The notes: generated from the sequence alone by a model not told the origin. A DNA stretch of 64,000 nucleotides from Monomorium pharaonis (GCF_013373865.1 NC_050470.1:16867244-16931243); one strand, 5' to 3'. Positions 23,088 through 33,337 are shown, numbered from the stretch's first letter. Made by a program: numbers and translations.

Positions 23088-23264
23088 TGGTACGACTAAT
23101 CCTATTATAGGAGAGAGGAATGGGAGAGAGTTGGTGGAGGTGGGATGAGGAGAAAGAAGTACTGATAAATGAGAAGAGAGAGATTAGGGTGGAAGAGAAG
23201 GAGGAAGAGAAGGGGGGAAGAATGTGAGGGGTATAAGGAGAGAGGAGAGGATGGAGGAGAGGGG

Positions 23265-23755
23265 AGTGAGGGGATCTCTAACCTCACCTCCAAACACCTC
23301 AGTCTCTCTCCCTAATCTCCTTCAGCCCTCTCACTATCTCCGCTCTCAGACTCCTCATCTCTTTTCTAATTTCCTCCATCTTCTCTCTTCCCTCGCACTT
23401 CCTTCTCTCTCTTCTTCACTATTTCTTTTCACCGTCCACCAGATCTTCCTTTTCCTCTTTTCTTATCTCAAATGCTTCCTTGCCACTACTCACTACTCAG
23501 AGTCACATTACCATTAACTCTTCATCTATTATCCTATCTCGCCGACGGACCACGTGTTGCGGAACTCCGCGTTCCCAAACTCGCTACCGTCTTACCCTGT
23601 CACTCCTGCCAACCTTGTCTCCGTCGTATCACCACTGTCTTTTCTTCACTCCAACCTCTTACTTTTCTCTTCCTCACCACCTTTTTCCTCCGGAGCCTCT
23701 TAACTCCCAACTCTCTCATTCCGCCATCTTTTTCTTCCCTGATATTAAATAAATA
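23265..23755 (-). mobile_element. LINE 5' region fragment with ORF1 start
   Basis: Purine-rich on the minus strand and similar to 18475-18550 over the GGAACTCCGCGTT block, so it is the same family as 17870-18960. Near its left end the minus strand opens a short coiled-coil frame, MEEIRKEMRSLRAEIVRGLK, that stops soon after. It abuts a plus-strand fragment at 23264, giving a head-to-head junction of two partial copies. Confidence 0.55.
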
Positions 23756-24139
23756 TTATTTGTACAATGAACGCTAATAATGTAAAAATAATCAAAAATA
23801 AATATTTGAGAAACATTTATAAAATAATGCTTGCTGATTGGGTTATAACATATAGACATATACTATGATAGAAATTTATGAATAACAAACTTGTATCGTC
23901 AAGTTTTGTATCCGTCATAAAAATATTTACTGAGTTATTTAAAAATAACAAAATAGTGGTTTATAACTCCCTTTTTTCCTCTCGTATTATGTTATGTCAA
24001 AAAAGTAGTATCTTAAAAAATCTGATTCAATTCTTCAACTCTACGTGAACCAATATAAATTTTTTTATTAATTATTAATCATAATAACGATAATAAATTA
24101 TAAATAAATGTACAATATACATATATACATTACAGAACA
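23756..24139. other. 5' flank of the cytochrome b561 gene
   Basis: AT-rich DNA without other genes. CATTACAG just before AACAATGG at 24140 resembles a splice acceptor, so an upstream non-coding exon is possible but not shown. Confidence 0.35.
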
Positions 24140-25238
24140 ATGGCGGCTAAAAGCAATGATGGGCAATTTCAATCAACAATATCTAAATCAGGATTTCCGC
24201 GTAATGATTCTACTAAAAATATTATAAGTTCTGAGAACAAAAAGTCGGACTGCACTGCTCAACGGATATTTGTCTCAGGAATGGACACAATCAATCATAT
24301 ATTGATTGTATTAGTGACGTTTTATCTTGTGTATCATGCAGCAAAGGAATACTCTGTAACAAATATACACGTACTCCTCTGTAGTATTGGTGTAAGTATT
24401 CTATAACCCGTGAAATACACGTTTAATTTGTTTTCCTTTCTTGTTTATTGAATTTTTTAAAAAATATATCATAACTCGTAAATTGGTAAAACTAATTGTG
24501 TTGTATAAAATGGATGACCAATACTGTCACAAGCCGTAAAAATTAAGCATCTATGCAAATTTTATAATATTTCTCTGGAATTTTTTGAGTAATATTTTTT
24601 TGCTGTGCAACATATTCAAAGTTCATTAAAATCAGTGAGGGACTCTTCCGACTATTTTCTTGTTAGACAATTAACCTTTTACTTCTTCCTTTACGAGTCG
24701 TTTGAATTAATTTTGTTTTTTTCAGTATGTTCTGTTAATGTCAGAAGCTATTGTCGTCCTGACGAGTGATAATGTGCTAACCGCTTCTTTATCGCGTCGC
24801 GCCAACAAACATCTCCACTGGATTTTACAAGCTGTCGGACTGATCCTAAATCTGGTCGGCATAGGCATAATGTACAATGCCAAATCTACGCACTTCCTTA
24901 CAGTTCATGGTATTACAGGCTTCGTTTCACTGGTGATCATCTGCATCGTAACTATTTTTGGATATCCAGTATGGATTGCATGGAAACTTCGCAAATTTGT
25001 AAAACCAGTGATCATCAAATTTCTTCACAACTTTTTGGGCACTAGTGGTTTCGTTATCGGTATGGTATCGCAGTGTTATGGTTACGAAAAGGGATGGGTA
25101 TACAATGTAACAAAAATAAAACATGCCGATGACACTTTAATTATTCTCACGATATTGATCACGTTATTATCATTAAGAGGTGCGCTTAGTTCTCTCTATA
25201 GGCAAGTCAGCGGTTGCTTGAAATTAATTTCCACATAA
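24140..25238 (+). CDS. cytochrome b561-domain protein, two exons
   Basis: Exon 1 (24140-24391) and exon 2 (24726-25238) join in phase 0 across a 334-bp GT-AG intron (GTAAGT donor at 24392, TTTTTTTCAG acceptor ending 24725), giving 254 residues. Six membrane segments are evident (about 48-67, 75-95, 114-134, 144-165, 182-203, 220-240). Candidate haem-ligand histidines sit at expected places: H77 in NIHVLL, H115 in HLHW, H145 in TVHGITG and H185 in LHNFLG. YVLLMSEAIV after the junction matches the family's LLMSEA block. Proteins of this family carry two b haems and move electrons across membranes, usually using ascorbate to reduce ferric iron or monodehydroascorbate. Length and lack of other domains suit the CYB561D2-like branch (family knowledge), but the branch and substrate are inferred. 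No stop or frameshift was found, so it is probably functional. Confidence 0.88.
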
Positions 25239-25675
25239 GAATGTGCCACTCTTTGGGTAAGAAATTATTAAGCACGTTATTTATATCTTCAATTTTTAGT
25301 TAAAAGAAAGAGAGATAGAGAGCATAAATTATTAATAACCTTATTATAAATTGAAAAACTTTTTTAATAGAATATAATTTGTTAATAAAATATATATATA
25401 CATAATCTTGAATATATTAATTATATGAAAATGTTAGTTAAATAAGCAATTTATATATGTGATAATTTATATATTAGACAGATTAGATGCAATAATTATG
25501 TGATATTTACAAAGCTATTCTTAATTAAAAGAATTATTTTAAGAGAATACTGAAGACGTCTGTTTTATCGATGTTTGGCGCAGCCAAATAAATTAAGAGA
25601 TTGTATACTTTTGTAAATTAGATTTATCACAATACAAAATAAATTAATTAGTATTTTGAGTAAACTTTTACAAAA
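25239..25675. other. 3' flank of the cytochrome b561 gene
   Basis: AT-rich sequence with the candidate polyadenylation signal and no other recognisable feature. Confidence 0.45.
25384..25389 (+). promoter_or_regulatory. candidate polyadenylation signal AATAAA
   Basis: The first clear AATAAA after the cytochrome b561 stop codon, about 145 bp downstream, in AT-rich DNA. Other AATAAA hexamers lie further on, so the choice is uncertain. Confidence 0.45.
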
Positions 25676-25691
25676 GGGGACTTAGCCCCAA

Positions 25692-25724
25692 TGACCTTGA
25701 CCTTGACATATGTTGTCAAGGTCA
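25692..25724. promoter_or_regulatory. palindromic pair of TCAAGGTCA motifs
   Basis: TGACCTTGACCTTGACA faces TGTCAAGGTCA around a TATGT centre. TCAAGGTCA is the monomer site recognised by insect FTZ-F1 and ERR-type nuclear receptors (established knowledge). Here it is in the terminal repeat of a mobile element; any binding is speculative. Confidence 0.35.
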
Positions 25725-26359
25725 CTCTCCTGAGTAATGTTCAAGAGATTTTAGCCGGCACTCGTAATTCGTTAAAAAGTTATTAACAAAAAACGTTCAT
25801 AAATACGATATATGATACGATATATCTCTGCTTTACTTAAAGTCGCAAACCCATGTGGTGTAGAAAACGCGTGGGTGGGGTGCAAAGAGAGGGCGAGGGG
25901 CTCTCCTCTTACATCTCCGCATTAATTATTATAAAGCACGCATTTTTTCGTGTTTTAAAATAAGAAAATCTATTAATTTATTAATATCCTAGTCTAAACC
26001 TAATTTTTTATTATCCTAATCTAAACCCTGTAAAGAAATGTGAGTAAATCTTAACAAAAGACGACCCAACCTATAAATAATAAATTCATTATTAAAATAA
26101 AGCACGCATTTTTGCATGCTTTAAAATAAGAAAGCCTACTAATTTATTATTATCTTAATTTTTTATGCAAAGTCGCAAATCTATGTGGTGCAGAGAACGC
26201 CTGAGCGGGGTGCAAAGGCACGTCTTCCCCTACATCCCCGCATTAATTTTTATAAAGCATTCATAAATTAATAGCTTTTCTTATTTTAAAGCACGCAAAA
26301 ATGCGTGCTTTATAAAAATTAAAGGGAGAATATAGGGGGAAAGCGAAGCTCTGCCTTTT

Positions 26360-26522
26360 CCTGGCAGAAAAATTTTCTACAAAATTCTAAAAAACTACAA
26401 AAATTTACAAAAGTGTTCCAATTCTAGCATTTTTCTGTAAAAACTACAAAAAATGTTAGAATTGGAACACTTTTGTAAATTTCTGTAGTTTTTTATAATT
26501 TTACAGACATTTTTCCGCCAGG
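26360..26522. mobile_element. palindromic MITE, second copy
   Basis: A 163-bp palindrome starting CCTGGCAGAAAAATTTT and ending ATTTTTCCGCCAGG, the same family as 4262-4416. It sits inside the inverted-repeat element at 25676-26700. Confidence 0.75.
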
Positions 26523-26700
26523 GTTGCACCTCGCCCACGTGTTCTCTGCACCACATGGGTTTGCGACTTTAAGTAAAACAGAGATACCATGTATCGTATT
26601 TATGAAACTTTATTTGTTAATAACTTTAATAACGTTAACAACTCAGGAGGACAACATATATCAAAGTAAAATCACTTGGGCTGGGTCTCCTTTCATTAAG

Positions 26701-27428
26701 ATTTGCCCATATTTCTTTTTACGTGTACATGGTATCAGAAAATTACAGCAAATTATGAAACTATTTTTGTTTATAATTTCACGCAAAGTAGAGACCGTTA
26801 AGCGTACTTACAGTAATAAAATTCTGTTTTTTCTTTTTTCTCTTTTCTTTCAATCTATATTTCAAAATATAATAAACTATATAGAGAAACTAATAAAGCA
26901 TAGTTTTACTCCCTTCCTCCACCTGTCTTTCTCTTTTTTAGATAGACTCGCTTGGCCTGTCAGAGGCGCTTTATCCTTCCTCCCCTCCTCACTCCAACAC
27001 CTCCAACAATTCTTTACCTTCCATAAGCTAGATGCACTTGGTCTTAGAAGCGCCCTACTTTTTCCCTCCCTATTCTTGTAAAAAAAATCAACCTCAAACC
27101 AACTCTATTTAAGTCTTAATAATTGTTCTTCCATAAACCATAATAATGGATACATATGAAATTTCTCTCATAGCAACACATTATGGGACGAGGGCGTAAG
27201 AGTGGCTGGAGGCGCCAACTCAAATGACTTAAAAAATCGTATTACGAATCCGGGATTTTCAACCCGCGCATCTTTTCGATCGAGTGGCAGCACCATTCCC
27301 CGAGGAATGCATCAGAGTGGCAACCATCGCCCCTTCGCACTACGGATCGAACACACCTCCTCCTCCTCCAATACCGCGCCCCGCAAAAACGCTTTCATTG
27401 AAGCAAAAGATACCGCACCCTGTGTTGG
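26701..27428. other. no gene recognised
   Basis: The left part is AT-rich and from 26915 pyrimidine-rich. A frame open from 26524 to 27081 runs through MITE and low-complexity sequence and is not called. A 126-codon frame (27202-27582) enters the 15-bp repeat arm of the next element and has no domain. Confidence 0.45.
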
Positions 27429-27437
27429 ACCCTGTGC

Positions 27438-28622
27438 GGGAGCGTCCGAAATGGCCTGCGTAAATTTGACCACGTTCGAAATGGCCACGTTCGAAACGGC
27501 CACGTTCGAAATGGACACGTTCGGAATGGCCACGTTCGAAACGACCACTTTCGGAATGGCCACGTTCGGAATGGCCACCTGAAATATTGCACGGAGTTCA
27601 ATTTGCCCACGTTCAGAACAGCCACATTCTAAACGGCCACGTTCGAAACGGCCACGCTCGAAACGGCCACGTTTGAAATGGCCATGTATGTTTTACTTAA
27701 TTTCTAATACAATTCACATGGGATAGCGACTTGGACGGGGTAGGTGCGGGAGGGGGCCCAAAGACCCTCCTTGCACCCCGTGTGTGTGTGTGTATGTGTG
27801 TGTGTGTGCGTGTGTGTGTGCAAAGCATTCTCTACATCACATGCGTTTGCGACTTTCCACGCAAAACAAGATGCTCGTTAAAATACGTATATACAATACG
27901 CATATACAATATAAATATCCACAGCGAGAAATAGTACATCGAATCGACATCGATTCGACATCGAAATCATCATTTCGACGTCGATTATTAGGGAGAAATA
28001 GTACATCGAATCGACATCGATTCGACGTCGATATCATTATTTCGATGTCGATTCGACGTCGAATTGGTGTCGAATTCATTATCCTACCCTACTGGATTTC
28101 TCAATTGATAATTACGCATTTTTTGCACAGCTTGTACTAGACAGAGCATGTGTTTGTTACTAAGAAGCATAAGGATATGACGGCTACACATGTTTAAGTA
28201 AAACATACGTGGCCAATTCGAACGTGGCCATTTTGAACGTGGCCGTTCCGAACGGGGCCATTACGAACGTGATCGTTTTGAACGAGGCCATTCTGAACGT
28301 GGCTATTTCGAACGTGGCCGGTTCGAACGTAGCCGTTTCGAACGTGGTCATTTCAAACGTGACTATTACGAACGCGGTCGTTTCGAACGCGGTCGTTTCG
28401 AACGTGGCCATTCCGAATGTGGCCATTTCGAATGTGGCCAGTCCGAATGTAGCCATTCCTAACATGGCAATTTCGGACGTGGTCGTTTCAAACGTGGGCA
28501 AATTGAACTCCATGCAATATTTCCCGTGGTTATTCTGAAGGGGGTTGTTTCGAACGTGGCAATTCCGAACGTAGTCAAATTTATGCGTGGCCATTTCGAA
28601 CGTGGGCAAATTATATCCACTC
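27438..28622. mobile_element. fold-back element, 9-bp duplication ACCCTGTGC, 15-bp repeat arms
   Basis: ACCCTGTGC flanks both sides (27429-27437, 28623-28631). The left end GGGAGCGTCC is shared with the element at 22223, and the right end CACTC with that at 22951. The left arm (27463-27686) is a tandem of GTTCGAAATGGCCAC (15 bp) and the right arm (28207-28616) the same unit inverted. The core near 27720-27860 repeats the GCGACTTGGACGGGGT block, GC hairpin, GT tract and TTTGCGACTTTCC of the sister element. A palindromic MITE lies at 27920-28090. Because 15 is a multiple of 3, arms read as long open (M/T)ATFE repeats, but both strands are open and this is taken as a repeat effect. Confidence 0.83.
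27920..28090. mobile_element. nested double copy of the TCGACGTCGA MITE
   Basis: ACAGCGAGAAATAGTACATC at 27921 and AGGGAGAAATAGTACATC near 27985 start two successive units with the ATCGACATCGATTCGACRTC wording of 19701-19810. The first unit is truncated and the right end is decayed. Confidence 0.6.
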
Positions 28623-28830
28623 ACCCTGTGCCCACCAGAAAGTCCATGCGCCCTGTCCACCGTCAAATAGGACGAGACAGAGACGCGAAAAATAATCTCC
28701 CTTCTCCCTTAAAGCCTAGAGTAACCCGTGACGTCCCATTCATCGGACGCGGGATATTAATAAGCCTCCCTAATAAATACTATATAAAGCCTATCCCAAA
28801 CTCAGAAGGTCTACACATAGACGAAGTGTA

Positions 28831-29216
28831 GAGTGGATATAATTTGCCCACGTTCGAAATGGCCACGTTCGCAGTGGCCACGGGAATTATTGCACGGAGT
28901 TCAATTTGCCCACGTTCGAAACGACCACGTCCGAAACGGCCACGTTTAAAATTACCACGTTCGTAATGGCCACGTTCAAAACGGCCATGTTTGGAATGAT
29001 TTTTTTCTTGTTTTGCGTGGAAAGTTGCAAACCCATTTGATGCAGAGAATGTTTTGCGCGGGTGCGCGCGCGCACACACACACGGGTGGAGAGGCAGTGC
29101 AAGGGGGACCTTCGGCCCCCCTCCCGCACCCACCCCGTCTAAGTCGCTAACCCATGTGCATTGTACTGGAAATTATGTAAAACATACGTGGCCATTTCGA
29201 ACGTGGCCATTTTTTT
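28831..29216. mobile_element. third fold-back element, right arm cut by a LINE
   Basis: Starts GAGTGGATATAATTTGCCC, the inverse of the right end of the preceding element, followed by the 15-bp CACGTTCGAAATGGC arm (to about 28995). The core is in reverse order (GAAAGTTGCAAACCCATTTG, CA tract, GC hairpin, CCCCGTCTAAGTCGCTAACC). The right arm begins at 29187 and stops after about two units where the LINE tail starts. Its second flank was not found. Confidence 0.7.
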
Positions 29217-29228
29217 TATTATAATAAT

Positions 29229-29381
<153 letters not shown>

Positions 29382-29568
29382 AATAATAATAATAAAACTT
29401 TATTGCTTGTACAAACAGATAGAATACAATAGAAAAAGAAAGTTACAGAGTGTACTAGCAACAGAAAAGGCTATAACAAAGAATGTTGCTTTGAAGCCTC
29501 CCAGAAATACATTTATGCGGTAGTGAAAAATAGTCGAGCGCAAGAAGCTATATGTGACAATAAAGTAT

Positions 29569-29853
29569 TGTAGCGTTTTCCGCGCCGCGCACACGCTCAC
29601 GCTTGCACAGCACACGCTCGCGCACTCCCGAGCACTCGCCCGCGCACAAAATAAGGCAACTCGTTTCGTTTAAAAAAGCGGTTTATTAAAAGCACAAGAA
29701 AACGTAACTCTCGGCTTGATAGCTCAAAACCAAAAACCAAAACAAAACAAACAACTTCAAAACGAAGTGACATCCGTCAGCTGACGAGGGAAATCGATAT
29801 ATTGATTTTTCTAAATAAAGCTCGCGTTCACACACGCGAGCTCGCACGTAACA
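29569..29853. mobile_element. candidate solo LTR (TGTAGCG...CGTAACA, GTAT duplication)
   Basis: A 285-bp segment begins TGTAGCG and ends CGTAACA, flanked by GTAT on each side (29565-29568, 29854-29857). Both neighbours align to the 3' UTR of LINE copy B (CGGCTGAGNCAGAC on one side, TTTCTGGGAGGCTTCA on the other), so it is an insertion in that UTR. AATAAA near 29814 is compatible with an LTR on the plus strand. Confidence 0.5.
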
Positions 29854-30367
29854 GTATAATGAGAGATATCAAAGAGAGTCGTACAACATTATACGTATAT
29901 ATTTGTAAGTTCGTGTGTAGAGAAGTCTGTCTCAGCCGCGAATCTCTGAGTAAAGGTTACATGTGTAGTCAATACGTTGAGTAAGAAGCGAGCTTAAAAA
30001 TTGAGGGAGAAGAGAGGGGATGAGATGAAACGGACAGCCTCCATACGAAAAGAGAGGAGGAAGGAGGAAGATTTTATGGACAAAAGAAGCTGATTATAAT
30101 AATACACCGCGGCGTACGAGAAGGAGGCACGAAATTTGCAGGTGCGATGAGAGGGGTAGGATAGAAGGTAATGGTGACGAGTGTTAGGCGCGGAGGATGA
30201 GTGGAGTTCGGAAGTGAGCTAAAGAAGACGCCTAAAGTACGGAGGTGAATTAGTACGGAGGAGAGAGAAAACAAGACAACATGGGTGGAGAATATAGCGA
30301 GGACGCATTTTAAGCCAACCTGAACTAACAAAGAGGGGAGTAAGGTGATCGAATTTGCGGATACTAT

Positions 30368-30780
30368 CATGGTGGAAGGATATAAGGTGTGCTCATACTC
30401 AAGACGAATTTCGGTACGGTTCTGCGCAGATTCCAGATGCGGCCATTTTAAAGAAAGAGAGAAAGAGAGAAGAGATCCTTTCTCTTTTTCATTATTTCTG
30501 TTCCTATTGCCTGTTGTCTGGCATTATGTTTAGGCTCTATTATGAAAAAAGTCTCTTTATTTTTATCCCAACTATCACCTTTAATTATTTTCATCTCTAA
30601 TAATTTGTAATTATTTAGAATAAGGCCTTTTTCCGAATTATTGAGAATTGGAGGCTGAATACTCTGGTCTGGATGATATTAAGGTGCTATTATGATATAA
30701 CAAATTGAAAATTGAAGCAACTTTTCATTGGCTGTTAAAAAGCATATGCGTATGAGCACACTTTATATCCTTCCATCATG
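30368..30780. mobile_element. P-element-like MITE with 8-bp duplication GATACTAT
   Basis: A 413-bp element with terminal inverted repeats of about 31 bp, starting CATGGTGGAAGGATATAAGG and, from the other end, CATGATGGAAGGATATAAAG. GATACTAT is duplicated exactly (30360-30367, 30781-30788). A CATGATG-type start and 8-bp duplication match the P superfamily (THAP transposases). The LINE copy at 54051-56093 has the empty site (GTATCCG in sense). No transposase frame is inside. Confidence 0.82.
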
Positions 30781-32091
30781 GATACTATAAGAAAAACGAA
30801 GACAAAAGTTTTGGACACGTTGAATACGCTCAGATAAGTATTGGGTAAAAGCAGGTACGTATACAAAGTCGGCATAGTCGAACAGGGAGACAATCATGGA
30901 CTGGGAGACGACAAATTTTTGAGAAGTCGAGAGGATGTGACGGAAGGGATAAAGAAGGCGCAGCTGAGAGTAAGCGGATCGACATTTAGAAATGATGTGA
31001 GATTTGAAGGACCAGGAGGAATCGAAATGTACGCCAAGAAGTTTTATGGAGTGAGGGATAGGTGAAGAGTTAAGGAAAATGTAGAAAGCTTGGCAACGAG
31101 ACAAGAGGGCCGGAGAACCGGCAATCAGGAGGGAGGATTTCGAGGGGTTCAAGTAAAGGCCATTAGAAGACGTCCAGTTGGCAATGATAGTGAGATCTTT
31201 GTTCAAGGTAGTAGAGGTAGATAAGGGATCTAAAGGATGGAATGAGGTAAGAAGGATGACATCATCTGCGTACATAAATAGCTGCGTGGAAAGAGAGATG
31301 GAGAAAAGATCAGAGACAAATAAGTTAAAGAGCAGCGGGCCAAGTATAGAACCTTAGGGAACGCCAGACACTACATGACGATTAGAGGATAATAAGGGAA
31401 GTGGGTTATAGATGAGGACTTGCTGTGAACGATTGTAAAGAAAGGAGGAAAGCAAGGATACAGCAGAGGGAGAAAGACCATAGAGCCTGAGCTTGGCGAG
31501 GAGGAGGTCGTAGTTTATGGTGTCAAAGGCTTTGGAAAGATCAAGGGCAACAATGGCCGAAAGACGACCAGAATCGAAACCACGCAAGACACAGTCGGAA
31601 AGGAGGAGTAGCTCCGTCGTCGTGCTATGCATGCGACGAAAACCTGACTGATGCTCAAGAAGGATATCAGATGCTTCAATAAACGAGCTAAGTTGTGTGT
31701 GACAGATACGTTCTAGCAACTTGGAGAGGAAAGGAGGGAGGGATATAGGACGGAAATTCGAGAACGTGGACGGGTTGCGAGTTTTTGGAATGGGGAGGAT
31801 AATTAAATGTTTCCAGGAGGGAAGATGGAAGTAGATAGTGCAGTGTTTAAAATGAGGAGTGGATCTAAACAGTTAGGAAGACAGAGAAGAAGCATTCTGC
31901 CAGAGATGTCAAAGGGACCAGAATGTGAGGCGGATGTGTTTGAGGATATTGTACAACTCACGAGATGAGATAGGCGAAAAACTAAAGTTTACGGCGACGG
32001 AAAGAGGAGAGGAGGATGAGCATGTCAATAATGCAGGTGAGTGAGGAAGAACAGGTAGAGAATCAATGAAATGGTCATTCAAGAGAGAAGG

Positions 32092-32565
32092 ACAGCGTCG
32101 CCCTCGCGTCGCGTCGAAGTTTCTCAAGTCTCGGTAGCCTCGGTGGTGTAACGTATAGAACGTTCCGATAGCTCTCTTCGATTTCGACTGACTGGCTTTA
32201 CTGCTCGTTCGCCATACAGCGCCGTCGTTCCCCTTCTCTATCGTATTCTCCCCACTCGCGTGTCTGCGCACGCTCGCTCCGCCTACGGCGCGCGGGGGGG
32301 GGGGTTCCCTATCTACGGTTTTCGTATTAGTCCGTAATTTTCGGTGTTTACCGTACGCCGTTCGTGTAGACCGTTGTATCGCGGTAATTCTCACTTCGCC
32401 GGTCTAATCGCCGTAACTTTGGTATTTTTATTCTCGTTTCGCGTGTATCGCGCATTCATACCACAAACAATGGATCGGTCACTCGAACCCGACGAGCGAC
32501 GCTTGCGTCGGTCGCAAGATTAGAATAGATTATAAAATCAAATAATCTGTATTTTTTTATCACAG
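32092..32565. other. GC-rich segment upstream of LINE copy A, unassigned
   Basis: Contains a (G)10 run near 32295 and CpG-rich sequence. A minus frame (32394-31909) runs from here into the LINE without a stop, but the N-terminal part shows no domain. This could be the 5' region of the LINE or unrelated DNA; copy B has a different sequence at the same place. Confidence 0.35.
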
Positions 32566-32915
32566 ACATTTTGACAAAAGAAATATTTAAAAACCTACGC
32601 TTAACATTCATGCGTAATAAAGAAAAAATAAAAGATTCAACATCAAGTGGTAAAGGCACAAACGATATTTATATACCAAAATGGGATTTAGACCCTCTTC
32701 TTACATTCTTAAGAAAGACAATTGCTCAAGCTACTAGCGTATCAAATTTAGATGTTGACGTGAACAGTGCTACAATGTCAATTTTTGCTCAAACTACTAG
32801 CGTATCAAAAGATGTTCATAATGTAAATAATGTTGTAATAGCCTTTGAAGCAAGTGAGAGTAACATAGCTTCTAGCATCTGCTTTGATGAAAATTTACAG
32901 GCAAGTTTATCATAA
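32566..32915 (+). pseudogene. MADF-domain protein fragment, probable internal exon
   Basis: An acceptor-like TTTTTTTATCACAG ends at 32565 and the frame opens without an ATG. It reads KEIFKNLRLTFMRNKEKIKD, then a Ser/Gly linker, YIPKWDLDPLLTFL, which fits the second half of a MADF domain (a Myb-like DNA-binding module). The remainder to the stop at 32913-32915 is a Ser/Ala/Val-rich tail. A related segment (VIAFET..SSLSSSSSSS, 33020-33102) follows after about 90 bp and is cut by the LINE at 33103; sequence right of the LINE (from 38089) continues in a similar style. The N-terminal half of the domain is missing. It may be a host gene relic or a transposon accessory protein. Confidence 0.5.
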
Positions 32916-33337
32916 ATATCATTTATTACAAATATTAACTGTCATCAGTGATATGTACGAATAATTTTCTTTTTGAAATAAGTAATGATTCCAAAAGACA
33001 CACAGAAAACAAAAGCTACAGTTATTGCATTTGAAACCCCCATGACATCTTTTTCAGAGATATCTGAATCAAGTTTGTCATCCTCGTCTAGTTCAAGTTG
33101 TATATTTATTTATTTACTATATTATATTTATTTACTTCAGCAATTACATGCCAAGAAGGGGACTTGGTTTACATGATAATTCTACCACATTCACTCTTTC
33201 ATCCGTCCATGCACTGAAACCTAACATCTAACTTATTAAAATTTATACTCTTACCCCAACATCACGGTTTAATCACAGTTGGTTACATACAAAAAAATTT
33301 CCTTAATTTATTTATACAAAATTCCTTACCTACTACA

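Larger units (their letters stand above)
20280..23264 (+). pseudogene. LINE 5' UTR and ORF1 remnant, split by three insertions
   Basis: The plus strand is purine-rich (20280-20625 and 21204-21550). From about 21330 it encodes a Glu/Lys-rich coiled coil, followed after the second insertion by KKNVIIRGMAVKEGKRKEAV (near 22010-22070) and RLENEEHRKEVWNRKKNL (to 22222). These are features of ORF1 RNA-binding proteins of LINEs, and a similar VIRG-type block occurs in the ORF1 region of the LINE at 33103-38073. The coding continues after the third insertion (from 22961) with a GERILADW segment. Insertions at 20634-21195, 21551-21930 and 22223-22951 interrupt it, and stops are also present, so it is dead. 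No ORF2 follows; the purine-rich tract ends at a junction near 23265 with an oppositely oriented fragment. Confidence 0.65.
25676..26700. mobile_element. long inverted-repeat element with GTCGCAAACCCATGTGGTG cores
   Basis: The left end GGGGACTTAGCCCCAATGAC and right end TCACTTGGGCTGGGTCTCC are inverted partners, and similarity extends about 180 bp inward (ACATATGTTGTC facing GACAACATATAT). Further in, AAGTCGCAAACCCATGTGGT at 25839, AAGTCGCAAATCTATGTGGT at 26169 and the inverse ending GCGACTT at 26567 repeat the core seen in the fold-back elements at 22223-22951 and 27438-28622. Imperfect repeats TAAAGCACGCATTTTT lie between. A small MITE (26360-26522) is nested in the right part. No target duplication and no transposase were seen. 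Confidence 0.65.

Noticed and set aside
27202..28666. Repeat proteins of MATFE and NVAIS type
   Set aside because: The 15-bp arm repeats stay open in several frames on both strands; they are better explained as transposon arms.
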